The notes beneath the pieces were generated by a model, which saw nothing but the letters and a program-made list of their open reading frames with translations, had not been told where the DNA came from and did not search any database. Below, in pieces: positions 23,490 to 35,259 of a DNA stretch of 64,000 nt; the stretch's first letter is position 1; every line of letters starts with the position of its first letter. The translations under genes were made by a program, and so were the position numbers. The DNA is taken from NCBI GenBank assembly GCA_022494885.1, contig JAGVSM010001217.1:124001-188000 (forward strand). Direction: 5' to 3'. Origin of the DNA: Micrasema longulum. Its lineage: Eukaryota; Arthropoda; Insecta; Trichoptera; Brachycentridae.

Positions 23490-23705
23490 TTCATGGTTGG
23501 TGCATTTGTCTTTCATGTTTGCCGTCCCAGATTCGATTCCTGGAAACCCTCCTAACTCAACGTCAACCCGTCAATTTGTTTTAAAGTTGACCAGAGTTTA
23601 CCAGCCAATGACAGGTGGTAATCCCTGTAAATGCCTAGACTTCCATATTCCCTTCTCAAAAATGTTTTCCCTCTCTTTTGCAATATATTTAGAACTTTAT
23701 AACTG
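23490..23705 (+). mobile_element. tRNA-headed copy of the abundant repeat (family R)
   Basis: It starts with a tRNA-like head (TTCATGGTTGGTGCATTTGT, then the B box AGATTCGATTCC). It continues into the module shared with about ten other places: CCAGCCAATGACAGG, CTGTAAATGCCTAGACTTCC, TATTCCCTTCTCAAAAATG, TTTTCCCTCTC. This is the only copy seen with a tRNA head, and it suggests family R is, or recombined with, a SINE. Confidence 0.6.
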
Positions 23706-23964
23706 AACCACTTTTGTCAAATAAACTTAATTTGTTGTGATTCTTCTTGTAACTTTTATAGGGAATAATAAATTAGTTGTTCAAAAGGAAATTATCTTTC
23801 TTCCAATGCTCTTCAAACATTTCGCCCATTTCGTTCGTAATTCTAACGTATTTCATTTAATTTCCTAAGCATAAAGTTCTTATTGGATTACAGTACATGA
23901 TTAATATATAATTTAATCTGGACTTGTTAATTAATTAATTAATTAATTAATTAAGACTTAAGTG

Positions 23965-24070
23965 GACGCTAATCTCACAGATGATAAAATTCAGGTTTGA
24001 TTCCCGATGATGACACAAAAATTAAATGTGGTTTTTCTCACCATCTCTTTATAAATGTAAAATACATTTT
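23965..24070 (+). repeat. SINE fragment (S2-like)
   Basis: GGTTTGATTCCCGATGATGA followed by ACAAAAATTAAATGTGGTTT and TTCTCACCATC parallels the B box and early body of the S2 copy at 32270. Confidence 0.45.
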
Positions 24071-25152
24071 TTTTTTTTGTTTACGTACTAATATTTTTGT
24101 AAACAGTACAGTATATTATGCCCATTTATTTTTTACGTATTTATTTAATTAAAAATGTATATATATGTTTACTATGTTCCGTGTTACTATAGTCTTTATT
24201 GTATTCTTTAATACTATTATATTTTCAAATTATTCGGAAGTTATGAACATAGAGTTTGGGATACGATATTATTTTTTTGTATTTGAATGAATTGTCAACA
24301 TTAAAAAAAAAATTATACACAAAAAAATAACATCCTACCTATTATTTTGTAGATGTATGTACTCTCGGCAAATGCAGCCCTGGCAAACCATGAAAAAAAC
24401 AAATACATTGCTAACTTTTTTTCCACTTAATAAACGAAAGAGTTTAAGGGCTATAACTGTGCTCATGGCAAAGATCTGCATTTTACTGAAAATCGCACGT
24501 ATATCGATACAGTAGTTTTTTAGTATATCAAAAACACACATACAAACATTGCCTTTTTTATTATATATATAGATATAAACATAGATTCATTAAATTTAAA
24601 AAAAAACTGTTCTTTGTCAAAAGTGTATTCTTCGGCACGGGATTTGCCGGTGAGGAATACATTATACCTTATCATGTGTATTTTTTTATAAATGATATAC
24701 TTAATAAATAAAATGACAATTCCTTCGTCTTTTTTTAGATATCGGTGTATTTCGGATATGCCAGGATTTTTCAAGTCAAAAATTGAGTTCATCTACGGGT
24801 TTCTATCAAGAGTAATAAATATTTCATCAGTGATGGAAACTCGTAGAAGGTAACATTAAACTTTTGGAATTTACCGAACTACGATTCGTTGATTTAATTA
24901 TTCAAATAAACTTTTGTGTCTTGTATATAACATAGTTAAATCAAATAAATAATTGAAAAAGTGTTGAAGTTAAACGTTCGCAAAATGGTAAATGTTCTTC
25001 TAATTTGTCACCAAAAACCAGCAATTATCGAATCATTTGCGCCGTAAATGTGTAACTTCTGTGTTCTCAAATCCATTTCTTCATCTCTGTTGAGATACTT
25101 ATTGGTTTATTGTGGTTTTCAAATGTTTTTTTTAACCACAACAACCCAGGAG

Positions 25153-25250
25153 GCCCAATGAGGAGCTTCAGTCCTACGGGAAATTGGATACAAAAAATGT
25201 TTTCTTGCGCGCGGTAAAAGTTGGAGCATTAAGTTGTACGACAAAATTCC
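25153..25250 (+). repeat. Repeat family K, partial copy
   Basis: GAGGAGCTTCAGTCCTACGG and TTTTCTTGCGCGCGGTAAAA match the start of the copy at 25495 in direct orientation, about 345 bp apart. Confidence 0.65.
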
Positions 25251-25494
25251 TCTGTCCAGAATGATCCGAGTACCTACGTATAATGATTATACTAATCGGT
25301 TTCGGTTTATCGTGGTATTAGGTACGAATGTCATTCGTCATTCATCATTCACGTGGATTCTTGGTTCATAATAACGCAGGAAGGGAACCTTCTACCTGTG
25401 TACCTGTTGCCTGCTCTGCTTCTTACAACTTACAACTCACAACCTGGTCTCTGTTACCGGCAACCTGATGGCAAGAACGCGATCTAACTAGAGT

Positions 25495-25820
25495 CCAAAC
25501 AATGAGGAACTTCAGCTCTACGGAAAATTGGATACATGTTTTCTTGCGCGCGGTAAAAATTAGAGCATTAAGTTGTAAGGCCAAGTTTCTTGAAAATGTA
25601 CGAAAAAATTAATAAATAATATTTTAATAAAAACGCACTACTTTGATCGACGTCACTGGTTCATATGAACCAACCAACGATATAAGAGCTGTGAAGGTTA
25701 TACAGTTGGCTTACCGTAAACGAACCAATCGGAATAACTAACAGAAAATAACCTCTGACGTCACACGCGGAGTTATTTCAGAATTACAAAACTTTAAAAA
25801 AATCATTTCGCTGATAATAC
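25495..25820 (+). repeat. Repeat family K, copy 1
   Basis: GAGGAACTTCAGCTCTACGG, TTTTCTTGCGCGCGGTAAAA, GCATTAAGTTGTAAGGCCAA and TAAAAACGCACTACTTTGAT recur in reverse at 37070-37395. Its first 100 bp are also duplicated just upstream at 25153-25250. Class unknown. Confidence 0.65.
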
Positions 25821-26901
25821 GATGCACAAATTTTATTTTTTTTATTTTCAGCTTAGTTTAATAGACTATAAAGAAAAAACGACGCTGAATTTCCTCATTA
25901 AAGTGGTGAATTACCGTACAAAATACCCCGGCTTGAAAATAATCACATGTTCATTTGTTTGTGTTCTCACAGGAAATCGATGTCGAAACAATCCGCACGT
26001 AAAGCGTCTTAACCATAATACCACTGAGGTAGCTAATATAAAAAAAAAACAATAAAGTTTTGAAGGAAAATAATTTAATAAATAAGGCGTCTTTACAATT
26101 TCACTTTCTTGCTTTTTAGGCTTTTTGACAAAAAGTTTTCTCCGCTCGAGCTTTTCTTTTGAACTTCGCCAATTCTTTTATTTATTAACGTCTTTATCTC
26201 GTTTATTGTTTAGAAATATAAAATGATGTTGGATTTTATGGACTTGAGCTGTCATATTATGCATACGAAATAAATTAATACTATAAAAGACGTAATGAAT
26301 AAATAATACACTATAATTTTACGGAAAATTACTGTGGATTTATGCGCATGCGTGATTTGGCCCATAAAAGAGCCATTAAAATGGCGCTGGTTTTTCATTC
26401 TTTCAATCGTGTTTTTTATAACATCAAATAAAATTTTATATTTAATCATTTGTGCTAAAATGAAATATACATATCGATATTGAATTTGAAATTTGCATTA
26501 ATTTATCTCTTATTCTCAGAAAAAGCTTCTGTGATAGAAATGTAAGTAATTAATATTGAATACAACGGGAATAAAATTATATTAAGTTTTATAATTACCT
26601 GCCTCACTAGGTAATTGAAACGGAAATCAACAAATAAATTAATTTAGTAAGCAATTAGATTCAGATAAAAATAACGATTAACTATCAAAATAATTCAAAC
26701 ATTGTTCACCTACCTTCAAAGAATCTTCGATTACTCTTTTACACAAAACAAACTCACACCAAATTATTATTGTTGTAAAATTATTCAAAAAACAAGAAAA
26801 TAACTGAAATCAACACCATTCAAACTGATTAAAAACTCACAAACTTCACAGAAATACTCGTGGATTGTATCAACTTTTAATAATTTTAAACTCCCGTAAA
26901 C

Positions 26902-27010
26902 TCAAATTTGACATAAATTATTATCCGTACTTTTAACAACACCTGATTTAGCCATATTAAAATACTTTTACTATCACTAGACCTGTTTTGATGCGATAAA
27001 AGTTGTTTTG
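26902..27010 (-). CDS. Candidate first exon of an unrecognised gene (minus)
   Basis: The minus strand has an initiator-like ATTTCAGTCAAAAC (about 27000-27015), a short leader and an ATG at 26955 opening MAKSGVVKSTDNNLCQI before a stop at 26902. Donors are possible after TCAG (26943) or AAAA. Upstream is a CpG-rich patch (27020-27085, ACGGACGCGCGAACGCGTGC) unlike neighbouring DNA. I cannot follow it into a second exon. Chance is a serious alternative. Confidence 0.2.
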
Positions 27011-27539
27011 ACTGAAATTATACGCGATCGAAACACATGAACGAGTTTCTCACGGACGCGCGAACGCGTGCTACTCCGCTTAGCACAGAATGAGTACTGA
27101 AGATTGAAGTTAAAAGGTAAAGCGTGGGATGTTTGAAAGGTTCCAATTCATTGAAATCTCTCCGTGATACGGGATTTTCTGATTTAAAAATTAGGGTTTC
27201 AGTTTTACAAAACGAAACTTGCGAAAAATAGTTTATTCCAAATAGTAATTTAATTTCGTGATGTAGTTTTGCTTATTTTCAATTAGAAAAATATGCTTGC
27301 CTTCCTTCAACTATCTTTTTGGTTTTAGTAAAAATTTACTTATGTTCGCTTCGTTTTATTTGAAGGAGAGTTGTCTCTTATTTTCGTTACACTCTATTAC
27401 ACAAATTATTGGAAAGTCATATAAATATGTACCGATGTAATACTTTTTTTTTTAAATATTTTTATTCGTCTTGTAAACTAACTTAAATTTTAATTGTTCA
27501 ACGATTTAGTTCATACTCGTAAAAAAGGGAATTTAATCT

Positions 27540-27860
27540 GGTACGACAACAACGGAAATCTATATTTTTATTTATTTATTTATTTTTACATAAACGGCAT
27601 AAATTGCCTTTAACATATTATATTGAACATAAATATTTTTAAAAAAATACATAAAAAAATACATAACAAAAAGTTATAAAATTGCATAACTGTAACAATG
27701 GTAACAAGTAGGTAAATACACATAAGCAACCAAAAATATTAACGAAATAAATACATAAACATGAAAAAACAAAAAAAGGAAAAACATTTTTAAATATATA
27801 GATAAGTTTAAGAATAATATTGCGAGAAAAAAAATTAAATCAGACTCGTTTTATAACTAT
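27540..27860 (-). mobile_element. LINE 3' UTR-like segment
   Basis: GGGAATTTAATCTGGTACGA with ACAACAACGGAAATC matches 22325-22365 (GGAAATTTAATCTGGAGCAA). A TTTATTTATTTATTTTTACA tract opens a long A-rich segment typical of reversed LINE tails. Confidence 0.35.
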
Positions 27861-28439
27861 CAAGTCCAGAACCAAATACATATATCATTTTGTAATAGTT
27901 ACACGATAGGTTTTTAAGATTTAGTTTATAAGATTTGGTTTGGTTTATTAATAGACACTATTCTGATAGTAAAGATGACCAAAATATAGACAGAGAAGAC
28001 CCATCAATGCCAGGGCCTCTTAGCCACTTATACCAGCGAATAAAGGATCATATACTTCCATATTCCCTCCTTAAAAATGTTCTCAATATCTGTTTAGTAT
28101 TAATTTTGATAAAAATATTCAGTTGATTAAGTTTTAGACAGTCAACTGTGAAACTGGCGATTCACATACCTACCAAAACCACACTCCACTTTTTTACACA
28201 CGCATCCTCACACAAAAAAAAACTCGCACACATGCACTTCTATGAATCATATTTAACTGAACTGGATTTTTATAATTGTATTTATGTGGAAAACTGATTT
28301 GGCTTTATTTTATTTTTCTTATAATGTTGTGTATATTTTTTTGTATTGCTGTTGTTTTTCTTAATAACCAAAAATTAAAATTAAAAAATTAAAAATAAAA
28401 TAAAAAATAAAAAAATAAAATTTATTGATCATTTTTGTT

Positions 28440-28545
28440 ACATGAAGGTAAGATGAGCAGTCTTACGGTTCAGGAGCCAGTCCAGGTACTATGAAATATT
28501 CTAGTGTAAAAACACCTTTTTAAATAAATATTTCATGGCAACCAA
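28440..28545 (-). repeat. Repeat family N fragment
   Basis: ACATGAAGGTAAGATGAGCA, GTCTTACGGTTCAGGAGCCA and GTCCAGGTACTATG are the reverse of the family N start at 5265. Confidence 0.55.
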
Positions 28546-29020
28546 TCAAACTCGGGACCTCTCGAATCGAATAAGTCTTTTTATTTAAATAAAACACATT
28601 TCACAAAGTCTTGTAAACGGCAAGAATGTTTTCCGTCTTTGCTGTAGTATAGATCTACATCTTTCCAGTTACATTAGCCACAGCAAAATATTACGGTTAA
28701 ATAATATAAAATATAATGATTCGAAAGCAATGGATTGGATGGCATTTTTTTAAAAACAAATTTAAGATAAGTGTATATTTTTCTTAATCTTCGATCCTGC
28801 GACCTGGCCTATCTTGCATTACCGATTATTTTAATTGGAGCGCTGGGTTATTGAAGGTCTTCTAGTAAGATTCAGCTTCAATGTTCTTCCGGTAACTCCT
28901 ATTAAGTACAAATAACGAAACCAGGAACAATTTATCCTCATTATATTACAATCCGGAAACTCAATTTTTATTAGTAAGGTGTAATTGTTAATTAAAACTT
29001 CTAAAGCCTCGATCACATTA

Positions 29021-29365
29021 CACAGGGTGTTCATTAAACCCTGTCACATCCAAAACCACGATGATCAGTATGTGCAAGAAGACATATCGGCACATAAAAT
29101 ATTTTTTTTAGAACGAATAACATTTTAAAAAATTAAATATTTAAAAAAGCAAATGGTTGCTTACTTCTGCAGGGGTGAAACGAGGAGGGGGGAGGAGGGA
29201 GTATGATACTACGCCGCGCTTCCCTCACTTTTCCCCTACAGAGGTAAGCAACCATTTGTTTTTTTTTTCTTGGTTTTAAATATTTTTTTTAAATATGCTT
29301 ATGTCTTCTTGCCTATACTGATCATTGTGGTTTCGGATGTGACAGGGTTTAAAGAACACCCTTTA
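29021..29365. mobile_element. MITE family M, copy 1 (palindromic, TA target)
   Basis: The end CAGGGTGTTCATTAAACCCT and the complementary TTTAAAGAACACCC, then CCACGATGATCAGTATG and its reverse, form long inverted repeats. The centre is GC-rich and also folds: GCAAATGGTTGCTTACTTCT pairs with AGGTAAGCAACCATTTG. Copy 2 at 47253 has the same layout. Confidence 0.8.
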
Positions 29366-29974
29366 TACAAAAGAGTTTAAAAAGTCAAATATATTTCACA
29401 ATTCTGGTATTTTCCACAGTCCATTCCTGTGGGATAATCTAGAAGCAACAAACATCCCACCCGCGCTACAATGTCGTAAATACTTAGTAGTAGTAGGGCA
29501 CTACATATTTATATATATTGTTTTTTTATATATTTTTTTAATTTATTATTGTTTAGTATTAAAATTTTTATAAACCATATAGTAAACTTTTTAATTTCCC
29601 TTTAAAGCACTTTCTTTTTCTTTTTTTTCTTCTCTTCCTCTTTTTGAAAACTGCTATTTTCTGAAATTTACGTTTCTTTAATGTAGGTAAATATTTATAT
29701 TTGATACAGATGTAATATTTTTTTATATATAAATACTGTTTACCATTGTATACTATTTATTATGTTTTTGTTCCTTTTTTAATATTACGGTATTTTTTAT
29801 TGTATTTTTTCCACTGGTTTTATTGTATTATGATAAAGAAAGATTTTTTTCTCAATTGGTCTGGGTGATGTGGTGTATTTTTCACAGTTTTCTTCCATAT
29901 CCTTACTTTCCTACCTGCTGACAAGCTTCTGAAATAGAGGCTTAGCGGGTTATTCCCTTAAAAAAAATATCATT

Positions 29975-30290
29975 CGTCTTGTGGCGCCTCCGTCATAAAC
30001 AATCCTCAAGGACCTACCGAGGAGCGAAACCACGCAAGCGAACGCAGCTCGTTAAGTTACCAGCCTGCGGTTCGATACCCAGCCGGAAGTAGCGGGCAAC
30101 AAGAAAAAAGGCTATAAAAGGCGCAAAGTTCAAGGCCCGTCCTTCTCTCCTTGTCCGAAACTCAACTGCAGTACTTCCTCACATACAATTAGTCTTCTAT
30201 AAAACACGTGTTAGATATAAATTCGAAGTAAGTTAGATTTTATTGAACGTGTAATAAAATATCTTTGTATTACACGCCAGTTTTCTTATA
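29975..30290 (+). mobile_element. Possible LTR
   Basis: TGTGGCGCCTCCGTCATAAA at the left, a TATA box GCTATAAAAGG (30110-30120), a TCCTTGTCCGAAACTCAACT stretch and AATAAA (30253-30258) near TACACGCCA give an LTR-like order. A PBS does not follow directly. GC-rich sequence to 30600 may be leader. Confidence 0.4.
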
Positions 30291-30694
30291 AAATAAATAG
30301 TGTTATCCATGTAAGTAAGCCGTTCTTATTTCTTGTGTGATAATATATATGTGAATCCTTTTCCCCGCCACCTTCTGAAGAGAACGTAGTAGGGTGTTGA
30401 GCGAGAGGCCATAAGGCACCGACGGGACCGATTGCAGGCTCCAGCAGGGACGCGAGGCCCCGAGCGGACGGATGCAGGTAAAAAGGAGATTGCCTAATCC
30501 TACCTCACGCACAGGCCTGTGCGTATAAAAGTTACACACAGCGTGTACAGTGAGACCCCGACAGGTAAGCCAAACGCCACATCCACCCACAGTCTTTTCA
30601 TTCTAAAATAATTTACAATGAACTTCCACTAAGATCTTTCACCAACAAACTTAAAGACATGTAAATGATTTTTATTTCTTAATTTGTTGCCAAA

Positions 30695-31015
30695 GAGGGG
30701 AAAACATTTTTATTACCACTTCTACTACCATCACACATCAAAATAGGCAGCACGCAGAGAGGATGGACTGCCAAACACGCCCATGGTGGCATACATTCCT
30801 AGCTTCTTCCACATTCATACATCTTATCATAAATACCCTTCGGTTCTGCCTGCTTTTGACACGACCAAGCTTAAGATTTTGGTTTATCTGATCATGCCAC
30901 GTTTTCCTTGGTCATCTTCGTCCCACGTTACTAATAATTATAGTCATGTATACCTATTTTATTATTCTTTCGTCATCCATTCGTTTTGCAAGACTAAACC
31001 ATCTTAGAGACTCTG
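30695..31015 (-). mobile_element. LINE 3' end, third degraded copy
   Basis: GCAGAGAGGATGGACTGCCA, ACATTCATACATCTTATCAT and TTTTGACACGACCAAGCTTA align with the 23.2-kb copy at visibly lower identity. Confidence 0.6.
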
Positions 31016-31044
31016 ACTCAGATTAACACTCTTGCTGGATTTTA

Positions 31045-31250
31045 TTATTCAAAAAACATTTTTAAGAAGTAAATACGGATGTCTAGGCATTTACAGGGCT
31101 TGTGATACGCCATTGGCTAGTTTAAGTGGCCACATTTCACCCTGAATAACATTCACCATTCTGCCTGTGTTTAAACATACACATTTCCTCAACACTGAGG
31201 AAAAAAATCCAGTTTGTCTGCAAACATTTGGAAAAACTCAAAGTATTTTT
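31045..31250 (-). repeat. Family R copy
   Basis: GTCTAGGCATTTACAGGGCT, CATTGGCTAGTTTAAGTGGC and TTCTGCCTGTGTTTAAACAT match the minus orientation. It ends with TCTGCAAACATTTGGAAAAA, as in the 147-bp array. Confidence 0.6.
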
Positions 31251-31739
31251 GACTTTTTACTTGCTTATATTATATCTTTTAAAAGTTTAGCTCAAAGCTT
31301 AGCGACTTTAGTGTGAATATTACAAGGAATCCATACCGGAGGGTCGCATTTAAGTTGACTTTTTACATTTTAATCATAAACCTTTTAGATGTAAGATGTT
31401 TCAGAATGAAACCAAAAAATGTAAATGATTTGATTTTTTTATAAGAAAATTAAAAATTTACGCCTCTTTTGAAATAGATACTTTTATAATAACTTTTTTT
31501 TAAATCTTGTTAAAACTAAAACTCGTGATTAAAATATAAAACACAATTAAATACATTAGTCAAACGAATAAGAAATTCTATTATATTTATTATTTATGAG
31601 ACTTTCTTAAATTTAGACAATTCAATAAGATATATTTATTAGACTGTCGAGTTATTCCATGAAAATACGACATAAATTTGGAAAAAAAAAAAATTTTCGT
31701 ATAAACTTCATGGACTCTGAAATATGCTAAAGAACGTTT

Positions 31740-32075
31740 GGTGGTTTATTTATTATTTTTATTCCAATAAAATGGCTACATAGTGAGTGCAGAGACAATC
31801 CTACAATAATATACAAAATTATCATATAAATTTTATATTTGAAGCACTTATGGTGGTCTCAGCATATCCCGCCATCGCTCGAACAGGGGTGAATGGATCC
31901 ACCCTGCAGTGGCTTGGAAAAGCGCTTGTTGTAGCTTTTCAGGCGTTCCCATAGGCTCCAGGTTCCTTGGCGAAGTAGGGCAGCAAAGGGTTTTACCCGT
32001 CTAGTTGTAAACATTTCGAAGGCGCTGCAGTACCTAGGCATGGGCCGTCTAAATAATTACCTGTATGCGTTATTA
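31740..32075 (-). pseudogene. LINE ORF2 C-terminus and 3' UTR
   Basis: The minus strand reads FRRPMPRYCSAFEMFTTRRV, KPFAALLRQGTWSLWERLKS and, after a frame change, HSPLFERWRDMLRPP, stop. These match the RCSASxMFxxxxVxxFxAxLRxxxxSLxxRL and SPLFxRWRD endings of insect CR1/Jockey-like LINEs. The AT-rich tail contains AATAAATAAACC. Confidence 0.7.
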
Positions 32076-32205
32076 TACCCTTATCTTATTTCATGCTGCT
32101 TGCGTATAATTGTTCCATAGTTCCGCTGTATACATGGACGTCAAATTCGATGTAAAGATGATTTTCTTCACTTCACTACACTAAAAGAAGCATCTTCATC
32201 GCATC

Positions 32206-32400
32206 GGCGGCCTCCGTGGTGTAGTGGTCAAGACGCTTGACTCACGCACGGAAGGTTCCTGGTTCGATTCCGGGTGAGATCACAAAAATTAAAAAATGTG
32301 ATTTTTCTCAAGCCTGGTTGTTCTGTAATGTAATTCAGCGCTGTAATTGGGCCTCCTGGCCTTTTGTGGTGCAAAAAAATGAAATGAAATGAAAAAAAAA
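32206..32400 (+). mobile_element. tRNA-derived SINE (family S2), best copy
   Basis: The head GGCGGCCTCCGTGGTGTAGT contains a TGGTGTAGTGG A box. A perfect B box GGTTCGATTCC follows about 35 bp later. The body contains ATTGGGCCTCCTGGCC and TTTTGTGGTGCA and ends in a GAAAT/A-rich tail. Cloverleaf acceptor pairing is absent, so this is a SINE and not a tRNA gene. Confidence 0.75.
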
Positions 32401-32937
32401 AAATGAAAAAATTAAAAACTCTTGTTAGCATAGAGACCATGACATTTTGATGACTCTTTTCTGTCTCTCTATGTCCTGATCATATTTATAATCATCAGTG
32501 AGTATGTGCCCTAGATACTTAACTTTTTAAAAAATATAATTATTTATTTACTGTAATCAATAAATTCAATAATAAGGTTACAGTATTATAGGTACTTAAA
32601 ATTAGACTTAATGTTCTAAAACGTATAATTACGTAATGTGTCATAGATAAATTTATACTACTTTAAATAAAATGTTTGTACATATTTACCATTGTAAATT
32701 TAAAATAAAATGAAAAAAATATTTTATTTACCCATCACTACTCACCCACGGTGACAATGCCTGCATGCTGTCGCTGATTTCCCTTTTGAATTTATTAATA
32801 TTCAAGTTGAAGATATCACTCGCATTGGTTCCAATAATATTATTATATATGTTGCATATTCTATAAATGCACGATTTTTTTGCTCCATTAGTGTTTACTT
32901 TTGAAGTAACCGTTAAACGTTTGTTGTCTAGGAATAC

Positions 32938-33072
32938 AGGTTTAGTGGTTAAGAAGCTTGAATCACCCGCGGAAGGTTCCGGGTTCTATTCCCGGTGAGA
33001 ACAAAAAAAAATATTACTGTAATTAAACACTGTAATCGGGCCTCCTGGCCTGTTGTGGTGCATAAACATAAT
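32938..33072 (+). mobile_element. tRNA-derived SINE (family S2), 5'-truncated copy
   Basis: It begins inside the A box (TTTAGTGGTTAAGAAGCTTG), carries the B-box relative GGGTTCTATTCCCGG, and shares the body ATCGGGCCTCCTGGCCTG with the copy at 32206. Confidence 0.7.
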
Positions 33073-33074
33073 TA

Positions 33075-35255
33075 AAGTGTTAATTTTATGGTTTCTAGTC
33101 TGAAGATTTCGAAAATTATATTCCATTATTAAGTAGAGGGTAAGATGAATGAATCTTTGCCGTTAATATATTTTTAAAAGGCTATAAAGTTAATTACGTT
33201 ACTTTTCAGTGGCATCCGTACGCATTTTGTTGAAAAATATGACTTGTCAAATAATGTAACGTGAATTACTTAAACCATGTAAGGTGAGTTAACTTTTTTT
33301 AATTTTTAATTATTTTTCATCGTTATTTTTTTATCGTTTTACTGTCTTTGTAGCGATTTCTTTTTATCGTTAATGAAAAAAAAAAGAATTTTTTACAGTT
33401 TCGGTTGTTTTTTCATTTCTGCTTACACGTTTACCTAATTAGAAGAGTTTTAGCATTATATACCTGTGGATAGAACTTCATGTATCACAATGTAACTTGC
33501 GTTACCAAAGCGAATTTTTTTTTTTTTTACCTTAATTGAATTACTATTTTTCTGAAAATGTTTTCATAATCGATGTTGAATGTACGAAATAAATATTTTT
33601 TTATATTACATAGATAAAAACACATTTAAATTAAACACATTGAAAAATATATTGGTTGCGAAGGATTGTATAGAAATACTATAAATTCAATAAAAATTGG
33701 GGAAATTATATTCTATCAGTAAAGTGAAAAAACCTTCAATATTTCCATGAAAACGCCTTTCGTATTATTAGACATTTCATCAATTGAAAAAAAATTGTAA
33801 GTCATATTAAATTTTACAAATGAATAATACTTCAAGGTTTAGGGTTTTTACTAAATTCAAGAAGAAATTAAAAATATTTTTCACTTTAAATTAGTGTCGT
33901 TTTTTTTAATTACTTTTTACTGGTTAACTTTTTGTACATAATTCAAATTGTAGATTAGCGGGCCTGTTGCCAAATGGAATTTTTTTCCAACCAATTATTA
34001 AAAAAAAGTTGCATGTGTATAATTTAAGTTACAAAACGTATTCAATAGAAAATTTAATAAAATCCTAAAGATAAACAATAATAGAAATAACTGTATTTGT
34101 ATTTAAATAACGTTAAATACTATTACTTAACGGGAAAACGGAATGAAAAGGAAAGGAAGGGAGGTTAAAGAAGACAAAGGAGATGCTTCTTCATAAAGGA
34201 TTTAAACAGAGATACTGTTAAAACATCTTTGTATAGTGATGAGGGTGGTTACACAGTCGAGCCCGGACACTAAATAAGAAAAAAAAGAGGAATTGTGGAT
34301 GGATATTAAGAACATGCTTTGAGAATTAGAACGAAGAAACCATGAAATGATAAGCGTTAAATTTTTCACGGAGGTATATAGGAGCCTTAGGCGTATGAAA
34401 CAAAGTGAACAGAAGTGAGAGGGAGTGATAGATTCTCCGCTGTCTAATTTTGGGCCATTTCAGTTTCCTCAGATAATCAGAAATGTGGTCATATTTAAAA
34501 GACCAAAAATATACCTAATGCACGAATTCTGAAGTCATTGTCAATATACGAAAGACATGCGAAAGTCAATATGCGAAAATTGTATTTGTAAATAAAACTT
34601 GTTGAATTTAAAAGTCTACAATGTACAAAATAACAAGCTTTACTCAAAAATTAGCTATATTTTTCAATTTAAAATTTGTAATTTTTTGTATTTTTTACAG
34701 TAAAAATAGAAAAATTTCAATTTGCGGTCATGGATTTAAGATAGAGACGTTTAAAAAACAATATTTTTATCTGTTTAAATAATCAGTTTAAGCAATCTTA
34801 CTCCAGAATCAATAAACCATTTGAAAGTCGTCTTTATTTCCGTAAATAAACGAGGAAATGAAGGAAGAGAGAACTCGTTGATGGTATTCGCAAATCGCTA
34901 CTGTATTGAATTAGACCGTATCACAAATCGACCCTATAGCAAACAATTAGTAAAACCCACAATTTGATTCAATCGTGCAGCTATCTCGATTAGAGTTTCC
35001 TCTAAGAAAATTTCTCTAGGTATTCAAATACTGTACTTAACTCTTCAATCGTTTCAATAGCCAGTTAAATTTCAAGGCTATGAGCCATGTGACTACATAC
35101 CAAGACAATCTTTAAAAAATTAGAATCGGGTTAAGGTTCGATGATATTGTTGCGGAGTCAAGATTAGTAATTCTCCCCGTTTAGGTTTACATCCCAATCT
35201 GCCAAAACTCGATTCCAATTTTCAGAAATAGAAAGTATAAAACTTAAATCTTAAC
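33075..35255. other. AT-rich intergenic DNA, nothing firm
   Basis: Mostly low-complexity. A purine-rich block (34130-34400) and a decayed, possibly LINE-derived stretch (34430-34570) could not be translated convincingly. Confidence 0.5.
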
Positions 35256-35259
35256 TTAA

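Noticed and set aside
26252..26449. 65-residue minus-strand frame with ATGAAAAACCAGCGCC start
   Set aside because: No motif and no convincing splice acceptor; the hydrophobic end reflects AT-rich sequence.
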